DNA of 64,000 nt from Arsenicitalea aurantiaca (lineage in GTDB: Bacteria; Pseudomonadota; Alphaproteobacteria; Rhizobiales; Devosiaceae). The DNA lies in assembly GCF_003994485.1 (NCBI RefSeq), contig NZ_RZNJ01000001.1, positions 561,765 to 625,764 on the forward strand, written 5' to 3'. Numbering within the stretch: position 1 is the first letter of the stretch; each line of letters opens with the position of its first letter. Below the pieces are notes generated by a model. It searched no databases and was not told the DNA's origin. It saw only the letters and a list, made by a program, of their open reading frames with translations. Positions 35,773 to 43,121 of the stretch are shown here, in pieces. A program made the translations under genes and the position numbers.

Positions 35773-35814
35773 CCTCACCCCTGAGGCACGGCAAAGCCGT
35801 CTCGAAGGGGGAGG
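35773..35814. repeat. Palindromic intergenic element
   Basis: CCTC-A-CCCCT-GAG-GC-ACGGC, loop AAA, GCCGT-CTC-GA-AGGGG-GAGG folds into a nearly continuous imperfect hairpin. It lies between the helicase terminator and otsA with no coding role. It looks like the short palindromic repeats scattered in Hyphomicrobiales genomes; only one copy of this exact type is seen here. Confidence 0.45.
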
Positions 35815-35965
35815 ACGCTCTTCAAAACGCTCTTGAAATCAGGGCAAAGGGACTGCGCCGGGCCGACGGTTGGAGGTCCCCGCCGCAAAGCCGCCCGGCG
35901 CCTCTTTGATCCTCCAACCCAAGCCGGGCGCAAATGAGGCGAGGGCGGTTGATCGTGCCGATTGG

Positions 35966-37432
35966 TTAAGCAGGTGCTGACGGTTGCTCGGTCCCTGAGC
36001 CCAGATGCAGCACGTCGCGGGCGATCGTAGGCATGCCGCCCTTGCTCGCATTGCGCTGCCGGGCCCGGCCCGCCATCGCGCCCAGGCGGTCAAGGAAGCG
36101 CGCGGCCCAGTTGTCGACGCTATGGGTCCGCGCCGCGCGCATCAGCCCTTCCCAGCGCGCCCTGCGCTCCTCGAGCGGCATCGACAGTCCCATCCGCATC
36201 GCCTCGGCCGTCTCGTCGGTGTCGAACGGGTTGACCTGCAGCGCATCCTCGAAGATCTCTGCGGCGCCGGCGAAGCGGGAGAGCACGAGCACCCCGGGAT
36301 CCTCGGGGTTCTGCGAGCCCACATATTCATGGGCGACGAGGTTCATCCCGTCCCGGAGCGGAGTGACGAGCCCGATCCGAGCCATGCGGTAGAGCCCCGC
36401 AAGGCTCGGCTGGCCGTAGGCCCGCTTCACATAGGTCAGGGGCTGCCAGTCGGGCTCGGCGAAACGCCCCATCACATGCCCGCACATCGCGTCGAGCTGG
36501 TCGGAATGGTGCTGGTATTCCTTGATCGTGTCGCGCGAGGGCGGCGCGATCTGGAGCAGATGCACCCCGCGCCGCAGCTGGGGATTGTTGGCGAGGAGCT
36601 TTTCATAGGCTTCGACCCGCTGGGGCAGGCCCTTGGAATAATCGAGCCGGTCGACACCGAGGATCAGCCGCTGCTCGTCCATGGCCCGTTGCATGCGCCG
36701 GACCATCTTGTTGGCCGCCGGGCTCACCGCGAGCCGCGCGAAGGCATCGGGATCCGACCCGATCGGGAAGGCCTCGACGATCGTCTTGGAAAAATCCACC
36801 GCCTTCAGCGGGTCGCCCGACAGCGAGAGCGGAGCCTGATGGTCGGCAAATTCGTTGAACGCCACGATGTCGCGCTGCGCCTGCATGCCGACGAGATCGT
36901 AATGGGACAGGTCCCGCATCAGTTCGAGATGATGGGGAATTGCGAAAAGCGTGTCGGCGACCGGGAAGGGGATATGCAGATAAAACCCGATTCGATTGCG
37001 CGCCCCGAGCCGCCGCAGCTCCGCCGCCAGCGGGATCAGGTGATAGTCGTGCACCCAGATGACGTCGTCCGGCTTGAGATGCGGCCGCAGCGCTTCGGCA
37101 AACCGCGTGTTGACCCGCCGGTATCCCTCATACCACTGGCCATCGAACGTCGTCAGGTCGAGCCTCAGGTGGAAGGCTGGCCAGAGGATGGAATTGGAGA
37201 AGCCGGCGTAATACGCATGGTGGTCCTGCCGGGTCAGGTCGATCTTGCCGACCGTCAGGCCGTCGACCTCTTCGAAGCGCGCTTCACGCGGCGGCTGCTC
37301 GGAGAGCTTGCCCGACCAGCCGAACCAGAACCCGTCGCGCTCCGCCAGCGTCTTGCGCAGGGCCACCGCCAGGCCTCCCGCTGCCGGACCGGTGCTGGGG
37401 GTGCGATTGGAGACGATGACGAGTCTGCTCAT
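35966..37432 (-). CDS. otsA: Trehalose-6-phosphate synthase
   Basis: A 488-residue GT20 glycosyltransferase that joins UDP-glucose and glucose-6-phosphate into trehalose-6-phosphate. Diagnostic blocks are FGWSGKLS, VHDYHLIPLA, GVDRLDYSKGLPQR and PLRDGMNLVAHEYV (nucleotide-sugar binding). The C-terminal 30 residues are a variable tail. It is downstream of otsB on the same strand with 66 bp between, so the pair should make trehalose from phosphorylated sugar for osmotic or desiccation tolerance. No strong ribosome site precedes the ATG. Confidence 0.96.
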   Translation of the reverse strand: MSRLVIVSNRTPSTGPAAGGLAVALRKTLAERDGFWFGWSGKLSEQPPREARFEEVDGLTVGKIDLTRQDHHAYYAGFSNSILWPAFHLRLDLTTFDGQWYEGYRRVNTRFAEALRPHLKPDDVIWVHDYHLIPLAAELRRLGARNRIGFYLHIPFPVADTLFAIPHHLELMRDLSHYDLVGMQAQRDIVAFNEFADHQAPLSLSGDPLKAVDFSKTIVEAFPIGSDPDAFARLAVSPAANKMVRRMQRAMDEQRLILGVDRLDYSKGLPQRVEAYEKLLANNPQLRRGVHLLQIAPPSRDTIKEYQHHSDQLDAMCGHVMGRFAEPDWQPLTYVKRAYGQPSLAGLYRMARIGLVTPLRDGMNLVAHEYVGSQNPEDPGVLVLSRFAGAAEIFEDALQVNPFDTDETAEAMRMGLSMPLEERRARWEGLMRAARTHSVDNWAARFLDRLGAMAGRARQRNASKGGMPTIARDVLHLGSGTEQPSAPA

Positions 37433-37447
37433 GAGGTTCGAGGGTCC

Positions 37448-37481
37448 AATTTCTGTAATTTGTGTAATTTGGGTGAAATTT
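37448..37481. repeat. AT-rich AATTT repeats between otsB and otsA
   Basis: AATTT occurs four times at spacings of 9, 9 and 11 bases (positions 37448, 37457, 37466, 37477). This is unlike the GC-rich surroundings and lies just upstream of the otsA start. Confidence 0.5.
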
Positions 37482-37498
37482 GATGCTCGTTTTGCGTC

Positions 37499-38248
37499 CT
37501 ATGCAGCGTCCGCGAGCCCTCTGAGGAGGGCGTGGACGGAGGCGATATCGGCGATCCGCATGCGGGCGCTGGTGTCGCCTTCCCCGAGCTTGATCCCGAC
37601 CCCGCCCAGTTCCTGAACGGCGCGGAAGCCGTCCTCATCGGTCGTATCATCGCCAAGAAAGACCGGAATCCGGCCGGCGAACGGCTCTTCAAGCATGAAC
37701 GCCCGCACCGCCGCACCCTTGTCGACACCTGTTGCCCGGGCTTCGAACACCATCTTGCCGGGCACGATGGTAAAGCCCTCGACCGCCGCCACCGCCTCTT
37801 CCATGGCGCGCCGGCAATCCTCTGCCAATTGCGGCGCCTGCCGATAATGGAGCGCCACGGCCCCGGCCTTCGGCTCGAGGATCAGGTCCGGGTTTGCCAT
37901 TGCAAGTGGTTCAAGGAATTGAGCAATTTCGCTTGCGATGCGGATGCCGGCCGCGCCCGCATCCTCGAAACTGCCATCCGCGCGCCGACGCTGTGCGCCA
38001 TGGCTTCCCGCCACCGGCAGGCGGATCGGGTCGAGATAGCGGTCGATATCCTCCACCGGCCGGCCAGTGACGATGGCGAGCGCGCTTTCGAGCTTCTCGG
38101 CCGTGCGCACCAGCTGGTCAGCAAGTTGCCGCGGCATTTCAACGGCATCGGGGGTTTCGGCGAGCTCGACGAGCGTGCCGTCGAAATCGGTGAAAATGGC
38201 GAGCCGCACCGCGGGAGCGGACGGGTCGATCATGTCTGGTTCTGGCAT
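37499..38248 (-). CDS. otsB: Trehalose-6-phosphate phosphatase
   Basis: A roughly 249-residue HAD-family phosphatase. The nucleophile motif is FTDFDGTLVE, motif II is in AIVTGRP, and the acidic motif IV is FLGDDTTDEDGF. It dephosphorylates trehalose-6-phosphate to trehalose. The start is uncertain: 38248 gives a 20-residue lead into motif I, while Mets at 38233, 38269 and 38287 are also in frame. It is first in the otsB-otsA pair. Confidence 0.94.
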   Translation of the reverse strand: MPEPDMIDPSAPAVRLAIFTDFDGTLVELAETPDAVEMPRQLADQLVRTAEKLESALAIVTGRPVEDIDRYLDPIRLPVAGSHGAQRRRADGSFEDAGAAGIRIASEIAQFLEPLAMANPDLILEPKAGAVALHYRQAPQLAEDCRRAMEEAVAAVEGFTIVPGKMVFEARATGVDKGAAVRAFMLEEPFAGRIPVFLGDDTTDEDGFRAVQELGGVGIKLGEGDTSARMRIADIASVHALLRGLADAA

Positions 38249-38521
38249 GTGCCTGCTTCGATCTTGCATCGGGGCCTGAAAGGCCAACGCCCGGAGCGGC
38301 GAATGGTTTCACCGCGCAATGCGCGGCACGCGGATCCGAAGATGAACGCCATCTTAACAGCCCGTTACGCCCGCATTCAACCCCGTGGCGCAATATCGTC
38401 AACACCGGGGCGGAAATCATGCTCCCCGTCTAATGATCCGGAGCAAGTTATCGGAGCCGGGTGCCGTGTTGATCCGAGGGTTACGCAAGCCGATGACTGT
38501 CGGAGGGATCAGGAAGATTCT

Positions 38522-38668
38522 ATGCTGGAGGAAATGATGGGACAAGCTGTTGTAATACGCTCTTCGCTGATTGGGCTTTTTGCGCTCTGTCTCGTGACGC
38601 TCGCTTTCGCAGCGTCGAGCATGCCGATCCCGGCGGCGCCGCAAAGCATTTACATGCCGATCGGCTGA
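38522..38668 (+). CDS. Small hydrophobic peptide, possibly secreted or membrane-bound
   Basis: A 48-codon frame beginning MLEEMMGQAVVIRSSLIGLF with one hydrophobic stretch (about residues 15-32) and a Pro-rich end SMPIPAAPQSIYMPIG. Either AGGAAG before 38522 or GGAGG before the Met at 38537 could drive translation. The stop is 1 base from the convergent deaminase stop. No family is recognised. Two plausible ribosome sites and a signal-like core favour a real gene, but it could be chance. Confidence 0.45.
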   Translation: MLEEMMGQAVVIRSSLIGLFALCLVTLAFAASSMPIPAAPQSIYMPIG

Positions 38669-38669
38669 C

Positions 38670-39266
38670 CTAGTCGAGCGGGATGCCAACCGATCCCTTG
38701 TTGCGCTGGTAAGCCTCGGAGAGGTCAGCATAAAGCGCGCCGATGTCGTCGAGGCGCGCCACGAGAGCCTCGCGGCTTCCGCGGTCGAGGCTCGCCACCA
38801 TTCGCGCAATGTCATGGCTCGTCCAATAGGCATTGACGCTCTGGTAGCCGCCGGGCTCGAGCGTGAAGACTTCCTTCAGAATGCGCAGATCGTGCGGGAT
38901 GTTGAAGGCGTCGCGGCTCTCCTCATGGCTGAAGAGATAGTAGAAATTGTCGTATCCGGCCCAGGTGATTGCCGAAAGGCAGAGCGAGCAGGGCTCGTGG
39001 GTCGCGAGGAAGATGCAGTCCGCGGGCGCCGGCACCTGGTCGCGCCCGCGCTCGTAAAGCCTTTTGATCGCGTGCATTTCCCCGTGCCACAGCGGGTTCT
39101 CGACCTCATTGTTGGTCTCGGCGATGACGAGCGACAGGTCCGATTTCAGCAGAATCGCAGCCCCGAAGATCTTGTTGCCACGCGCCACGCCGGCGCGGGT
39201 CAGCGGCGCGATGTCGTTCTCGATCACATCGAGCAGGCGGTCGATCAGTTGCGGGGTGTGAACCAT
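38670..39266 (-). CDS. CMP/dCMP-type nucleoside or cytidine deaminase-fold protein
   Basis: A 198-residue zinc deaminase fold. The zinc His and catalytic Glu are in WHGEMHA and the two Cys ligands in EPCSLC, the tRNA-adenosine/guanine deaminase pattern (H-x-E ... P-C-x-x-C). The long C-terminus (about 80 residues after the Cys pair) is unusual for TadA. The substrate cannot be fixed: a nucleobase such as guanine or a free nucleoside is possible, given the purine genes that follow within 1.5 kb. Confidence 0.8.
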   Translation of the reverse strand: MVHTPQLIDRLLDVIENDIAPLTRAGVARGNKIFGAAILLKSDLSLVIAETNNEVENPLWHGEMHAIKRLYERGRDQVPAPADCIFLATHEPCSLCLSAITWAGYDNFYYLFSHEESRDAFNIPHDLRILKEVFTLEPGGYQSVNAYWTSHDIARMVASLDRGSREALVARLDDIGALYADLSEAYQRNKGSVGIPLD

Positions 39267-39274
39267 GGTGCGTC

Positions 39275-40057
39275 CTAGCGGGCGAGGCGGGTGAACGTCG
39301 CGATCTCGGCATTGGCGCCATCGAGAAAGATGAGCGTCGCCCCGTCGCGCCGAAAGCGGCGGGTCTCGGCAAGCACCCCGAAAAATGCCGCTTCCTGCTC
39401 GGCAACCGCTCCGGCGCAGGCCATTCGGGTCGCCGCGACCGCGCTGAAGGCGAGCATGTCACCAGCCATCTGGGCCTGCGCGAAATAGCTGTTGCAGCCG
39501 CCCCGTCCGCCGGCCCGCAGGTCTCCGGCGATCGAAAGCGTGCTCGCCGGGCTCGTCGGCAATGGCTCGCCGCGAAGGGTCGTCGCGCGCCAGGTGATGT
39601 CGGTGATGGGCGTCTCGTCAACCGGCTCTGCCAGACGTGCCGCCGGCGGGGCGGCGAGCGCCACGCGCTGCAGCAGAAAGCCCAGATCCGCCGGAGGGGC
39701 GAGCGGGTCGAGCCGGAATGGCTCGGTATTCGTGAAGATCACCCCATCGGGCGTGAAAATCTCCGCAACGAGGCCATAGGCCCTGCCGGGCATGACGATG
39801 CGGTCTTCGAAGGCCAGCGAGAAGCGAAGCGGCACCTGGCCGGGGCTGGCGATGGCGCCTTCGGCCTGCACCCGGGTGAGCGGGGTGGCAAGGGAGAGAT
39901 CGACGAGCTTTACCCTCAGCCGTGCATCGGCCGGCAGCGCGATGCGCTCGCGATAGGTGACTTCGCCGGTGACCGTGACCCGCTCGGCGAGCACGGGTGC
40001 GGCTCCAAGCCCGACCAGAAGCAAAAGGCTCGCACAAAGGGCTCGGATAAAGGTCAT
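39275..40057 (-). CDS. Exported YbaY-like plus META-domain protein
   Basis: A 260-residue exported protein. Residues 1-24 are a signal peptide ending VLA. About 27-130 resemble the YbaY lipoprotein-chaperone beta domain (VTVTGEVTYRERIALP), and about 150-258 form a META/HslJ domain ([30 protein letters not shown]). Such fusions are envelope proteins of unknown biochemical role, some heat-shock or antibiotic-tolerance related. The start at 40057 is chosen because the signal peptide begins there. No lipobox is visible. Confidence 0.78.
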   Translation of the reverse strand: MTFIRALCASLLLLVGLGAAPVLAERVTVTGEVTYRERIALPADARLRVKLVDLSLATPLTRVQAEGAIASPGQVPLRFSLAFEDRIVMPGRAYGLVAEIFTPDGVIFTNTEPFRLDPLAPPADLGFLLQRVALAAPPAARLAEPVDETPITDITWRATTLRGEPLPTSPASTLSIAGDLRAGGRGGCNSYFAQAQMAGDMLAFSAVAATRMACAGAVAEQEAAFFGVLAETRRFRRDGATLIFLDGANAEIATFTRLAR

Positions 40058-40151
40058 TTCAGGCTCCCCACATAGGCTCGAGCCCACAGTATGGCCCATT
40101 TGCGACGGTGCAGCGACCGGCGCCCGACCACTAGGGTAAAGGCTTTCGTCC

Positions 40152-40655
40152 TCAGGGGGATATCACGACTTCGAAGGGCGTCGCAAAATCATGTTCTTCA
40201 AGGTTCCTGCCGTCGCCGCCGCGGTCGACGACGAGGAATTCCGCAGCGTTATCAAGGGGGGTGAGCACCCCATGCCAGACATTGCGTCCGATGTTCACCC
40301 CTTGCCCTGCGCTTGTCAGAAATGCGCGCGGCCGGCCCGGCTCACCACCCTCATCGGGTGCGACGATGACGAGAAACGGATCGGGGCCCAGGGGACAAAA
40401 GGCCTGGCTCCCCAGCGGATGGCGCTCCATCATGGTGAGCGTCAGGGGAAGCCTGTAGGGCTGGCCGACGAAGATCGAGATCAGCGGCCGCGGATTTTCC
40501 CCGCCCAGTTCTACGGTTGCGAGGTCGTGGTAGCGCTCGGTCATGCCCTTGTTGATGGTGTAGTGATGTGCGCCCGCCTTCTCGATCACCTGCCCGAACG
40601 GGGCAAAATCCGTCGCAGTCAGCGTCTCGACGAGGATCTGCCGTTCGCCCGTCAC
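40152..40655 (-). CDS. allA: Ureidoglycolate lyase
   Basis: A 167-residue cupin-fold enzyme of the AllA family that splits ureidoglycolate into glyoxylate and urea, the last step of allantoin degradation. Recognisable blocks are DFAPFGQVIE, the LTLTMMERHPLGSQAFCPLG core with the metal/glyoxylate site and GVNIGRNVWHGVL. The start codon overlaps the upstream cupin stop (ATGA). It is last in the allantoicase-cupin-allA operon. Confidence 0.92.
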   Translation of the reverse strand: MTGERQILVETLTATDFAPFGQVIEKAGAHHYTINKGMTERYHDLATVELGGENPRPLISIFVGQPYRLPLTLTMMERHPLGSQAFCPLGPDPFLVIVAPDEGGEPGRPRAFLTSAGQGVNIGRNVWHGVLTPLDNAAEFLVVDRGGDGRNLEEHDFATPFEVVISP

Positions 40656-41086
40656 GGCGTCGGCTCCGTAACGGTGTTGGCCGCGTCGCCCCCGCCCATG
40701 TAGACGGCGATGAGGCGCATGGGGATATCTCCCGTATTGGTGCCGTTATGCGTCCAGCCGACCGCCTCGAGCACGCTGTCGCCGGCCCGAAAGGTGCGCG
40801 TCCCTTTCTCCCCGTAATCGACGGTCAGTTCCCCTTCCAGGATGTGTGCGAAGAGCGGTACCTCATGGCTGTGCCACCCGGTCTCGCCACCGGGCGGAAT
40901 GGTGACGATTGCGGCGGTCACCTTGGCTTCGCCTTCGGGGTAGGCGAGGGGCGTGCCCAGCACGTCGACGTTTTGCGAAAGGAGCGGCGTCAGCAGGTTG
41001 GAGTAGCTCGCCGCCTCTTCGGCAACCGCGCCCACGGGAACGGCGAGCAGTGCCGCCCCGAGCATCCATGCGTTCAGCGTCCTCAT
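40652..41086 (-). CDS. Exported single-cupin protein
   Basis: A 144-residue protein with a signal peptide (residues 1-22, cut after AVA) and one cupin barrel. The metal motif is GWHSHEVPLFAHILEGELTV (H-x-H-x-n-E type) with the second block GWTHNGTNTG. Cupins of this form bind a metal and small ligands. It lies inside the allantoicase-allA operon and overlaps allA, so it should relate to ureide or purine metabolism, but a periplasmic cupin is unexpected among cytosolic enzymes. The function is unknown. Confidence 0.78.
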   Translation of the reverse strand: MRTLNAWMLGAALLAVPVGAVAEEAASYSNLLTPLLSQNVDVLGTPLAYPEGEAKVTAAIVTIPPGGETGWHSHEVPLFAHILEGELTVDYGEKGTRTFRAGDSVLEAVGWTHNGTNTGDIPMRLIAVYMGGGDAANTVTEPTP

Positions 41087-41105
41087 GGCCGACCTCCCCG
41101 GGGCG

Positions 41106-42131
41106 TCAGCCCGCCAGCGTTCCGAAAAGCCTCAGGCGCGAAATGCCGCCATCGGGGTGAATGTTGACCCGAACATGGGTAACCGGTCCCGTCGGCTCGG
41201 CGAGATCGTAATTGTGGATCGCGTCGGGCCCGAGCTTCTGGGGCGCCAGCACTTCCTGCCAGAACATTGAGGAGGTGACGATGGGCGTGTCGAGGCCATC
41301 GAAACCGGCGCCGAGATCGGCGGCCTGGATCGAGACCTGATCGGGGTAATTGCCCTTGTAATGGGCCGTATCCACCTCGATCGCGGAGATCGACCCGCGT
41401 GCGCCCAATGCCAGGATGATCCAGTCATTGCCAGGCACGCGCCGCCGGCGGGTTTCCCAGCCATCGCCCATATTCAGCCCCCGGCCCGGTGACAGCATGC
41501 GCTGGAAATTGCCGTAATGGGCGTCCGAATAGGCGACGACGCGACCGCCATTGAGCGCGGAAGCCAGATCGAGCCGCTCCCCCGAGCGCGACGCGGCATC
41601 GATCTCGGGGCGACCATAGACCCGGAGCCGCGCCACTCCGCCATCGGGGTAGATGTTGAGCCGCACATGGGTCCAGGCGGCCTCCGACGTGCAGGCGAAG
41701 AAATGGTGCGCGCTAGCGCCGAGCGCGCTCACGGGCAGAAGCGGCACCCACTCGGTGTCGGAGTCCGGCGCGCCCTCGACGCGACAGGCATCGATCGAGC
41801 ACGCGGGCGGAAAATTGCCCGTAAACCAGGCCGTATTGACGTCGAAACCGGAAATCACGCCCGGCACGGCGAGTTTGACGACCGCATGATCGTGTCCCGG
41901 CCCGCGCTTGCGGATGCTCTCCCATCCATCCATGTACTTGCCGTGATCGTCATAGAGATCGGGGTCGAAGGCCGGCACGGTGTCGGCCAGCATTCTGCTG
42001 CCCTCGGCAAAGAAATCGTCGCTGACCGACAGCACTTCGGCGCCGAGGCCGGCTGAAGCGAGGTTCACCCCATTGCGGACGAAGGCAGGAATGGCATCGG
42101 AGGGCAGTTCGGGCTGGTGGAGGATCGGCAT
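41106..42131 (-). CDS. alc: Allantoicase
   Basis: A 341-residue protein made of two tandem jelly-roll allantoicase repeats (about residues 20-170 and 185-338). Both contain the family blocks DGWESIRKRGPGHDHAVVKL / DGWETRRRRVPGNDWIILAL and HVRLNIYPDGGVARLRVYG / HVRVNIHPDGGISRLRLFG. It hydrolyses allantoate to ureidoglycolate and urea in the cytoplasm. It is first of a three-gene operon with an exported cupin and AllA. Confidence 0.95.
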   Translation of the reverse strand: MPILHQPELPSDAIPAFVRNGVNLASAGLGAEVLSVSDDFFAEGSRMLADTVPAFDPDLYDDHGKYMDGWESIRKRGPGHDHAVVKLAVPGVISGFDVNTAWFTGNFPPACSIDACRVEGAPDSDTEWVPLLPVSALGASAHHFFACTSEAAWTHVRLNIYPDGGVARLRVYGRPEIDAASRSGERLDLASALNGGRVVAYSDAHYGNFQRMLSPGRGLNMGDGWETRRRRVPGNDWIILALGARGSISAIEVDTAHYKGNYPDQVSIQAADLGAGFDGLDTPIVTSSMFWQEVLAPQKLGPDAIHNYDLAEPTGPVTHVRVNIHPDGGISRLRLFGTLAG

Positions 42132-42199
42132 CGGGCTCGTTTCGGAAGGCGGATGAGGATTTCAGTTAGCCCCAGCCGAGCAGGCCAGACAAGGGCCAA

Positions 42200-42535
42200 T
42201 CAGTGTTCTGCAGGCGTCTCGAGGTCGGTCCGGAGCCGCGACAGCATTGCGCTCGCATAGGCGGCATAGGGGCCGATCCAGCGCTCGTGGATGGCATGGA
42301 TCGGCAAGGCATCGAGATGGTTGTAGCGCTCGCGCCCCCGTCGTTCGGCGACGACAAGCCCCGCATCCTCGAGCACGCGCAGATGCTGCATGACGGTGCA
42401 GCGGTCGAGCGCCGGAAACCGTGCGCAGAGCGCGCCCGTCGTCATCGGAGCAGGCTTCAAGGCATCCAGCATGGCGCGGCGAACGCGGTGCGAAAGCGCC
42501 TTGAAGATCAGGTCATCGGCGTCGTCACTTGACAT
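42200..42535 (-). CDS. ArsR-family winged-helix repressor
   Basis: A 111-residue winged-helix protein: LSHRVRRAMLDALK, then the recognition segment DRCTVMQHLRVLEDAGLVVA and wing ERRGRERYNHLD. No metal-binding CxC is present, so it is one of the ArsR proteins paired with AHSA1 genes rather than a metal sensor. A palindrome overlaps its own ATG, so it likely represses itself and the divergent AHSA1 gene. Confidence 0.87.
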   Translation of the reverse strand: MSSDDADDLIFKALSHRVRRAMLDALKPAPMTTGALCARFPALDRCTVMQHLRVLEDAGLVVAERRGRERYNHLDALPIHAIHERWIGPYAAYASAMLSRLRTDLETPAEH

Positions 42536-42553
42536 GTTATAAATCTATAACAT
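42534..42553. promoter_or_regulatory. Palindromic operator overlapping the ArsR start codon
   Basis: ATGTTATA, spacer AATC, TATAACAT is a perfect 8+8 inverted repeat. Its left arm includes the ATG of the repressor gene, and it lies 30 bp before the divergent AHSA1 start. It fits a symmetric ArsR-dimer site. Confidence 0.75.
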
Positions 42554-42583
42554 AATTTCCCACCCCACAAGCAGGAGGTTGGG

Positions 42584-43036
42584 ATGGAGCTCAGATTTTC
42601 CGTATCCGGGCGCATTGCGCGGCCGGTTTCCGAAGTCTTCGAGGCAGTGGTCGATCCGGCGCAGTTGTCATCCTTTTTCACGACCGGCGGGGCTGAGGGC
42701 CGTCTCGAACCGGGCGCGACGGTCACCTGGGATTTCGCGGATTTCCCCGGTGCCTTTCCCGTCGAAGTGGTGAGCGTCGAGAAAGACCGGCAGATCGTGC
42801 TGCGCTGGGACGCCGCCGAGGACGGGGAAGGGCCCTACAAAACCCTCGTGACGCTGGATTTCGCGCCGCTCGAAGACGGGCGGACATTGGTGACGATCTC
42901 GGAGTCCGGCTGGCGCGAGAACGCAACCGGGCTCCAGAGCTGCATCGGCAATTGCGGGGGATGGATGAATGCCCTCAGTTGCATGAAGGCTTGGCTCGAG
43001 CACGGCATCCGCCTGCGCGACGGCTTCTTTGCCTGA
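42584..43036 (+). CDS. SRPBCC/AHSA1-family protein
   Basis: A 150-residue START-like/AHSA1 domain: the N-terminus begins FSVSGRIARPVSEVFEAVVD, with the core WDFADFPGAFPVEVV and the C-terminal helix containing WMNALSCMKAWLEHGI. These hydrophobic-pocket proteins are often encoded beside ArsR regulators and may sense or bind a lipophilic ligand. GCAGGAGG lies just before the ATG. The ArsR operator is in the 48-bp gap to the divergent repressor. Confidence 0.85.
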   Translation: MELRFSVSGRIARPVSEVFEAVVDPAQLSSFFTTGGAEGRLEPGATVTWDFADFPGAFPVEVVSVEKDRQIVLRWDAAEDGEGPYKTLVTLDFAPLEDGRTLVTISESGWRENATGLQSCIGNCGGWMNALSCMKAWLEHGIRLRDGFFA

Positions 43037-43121
43037 ACGCTAAATGGCGGTGGCGTCGCATGACCGCCACAAACGCCGTCAAGGTTGCGCCCATCTGCGA
43101 ACGAAATCGGAAGAGGGGCCG

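Noticed and set aside
37433-38450. Expected EcfG promoter in front of otsB-otsA
   Set aside because: Trehalose synthesis is often EcfG-controlled, but no GGAAC pointing toward otsB is present in the upstream 200 bp.
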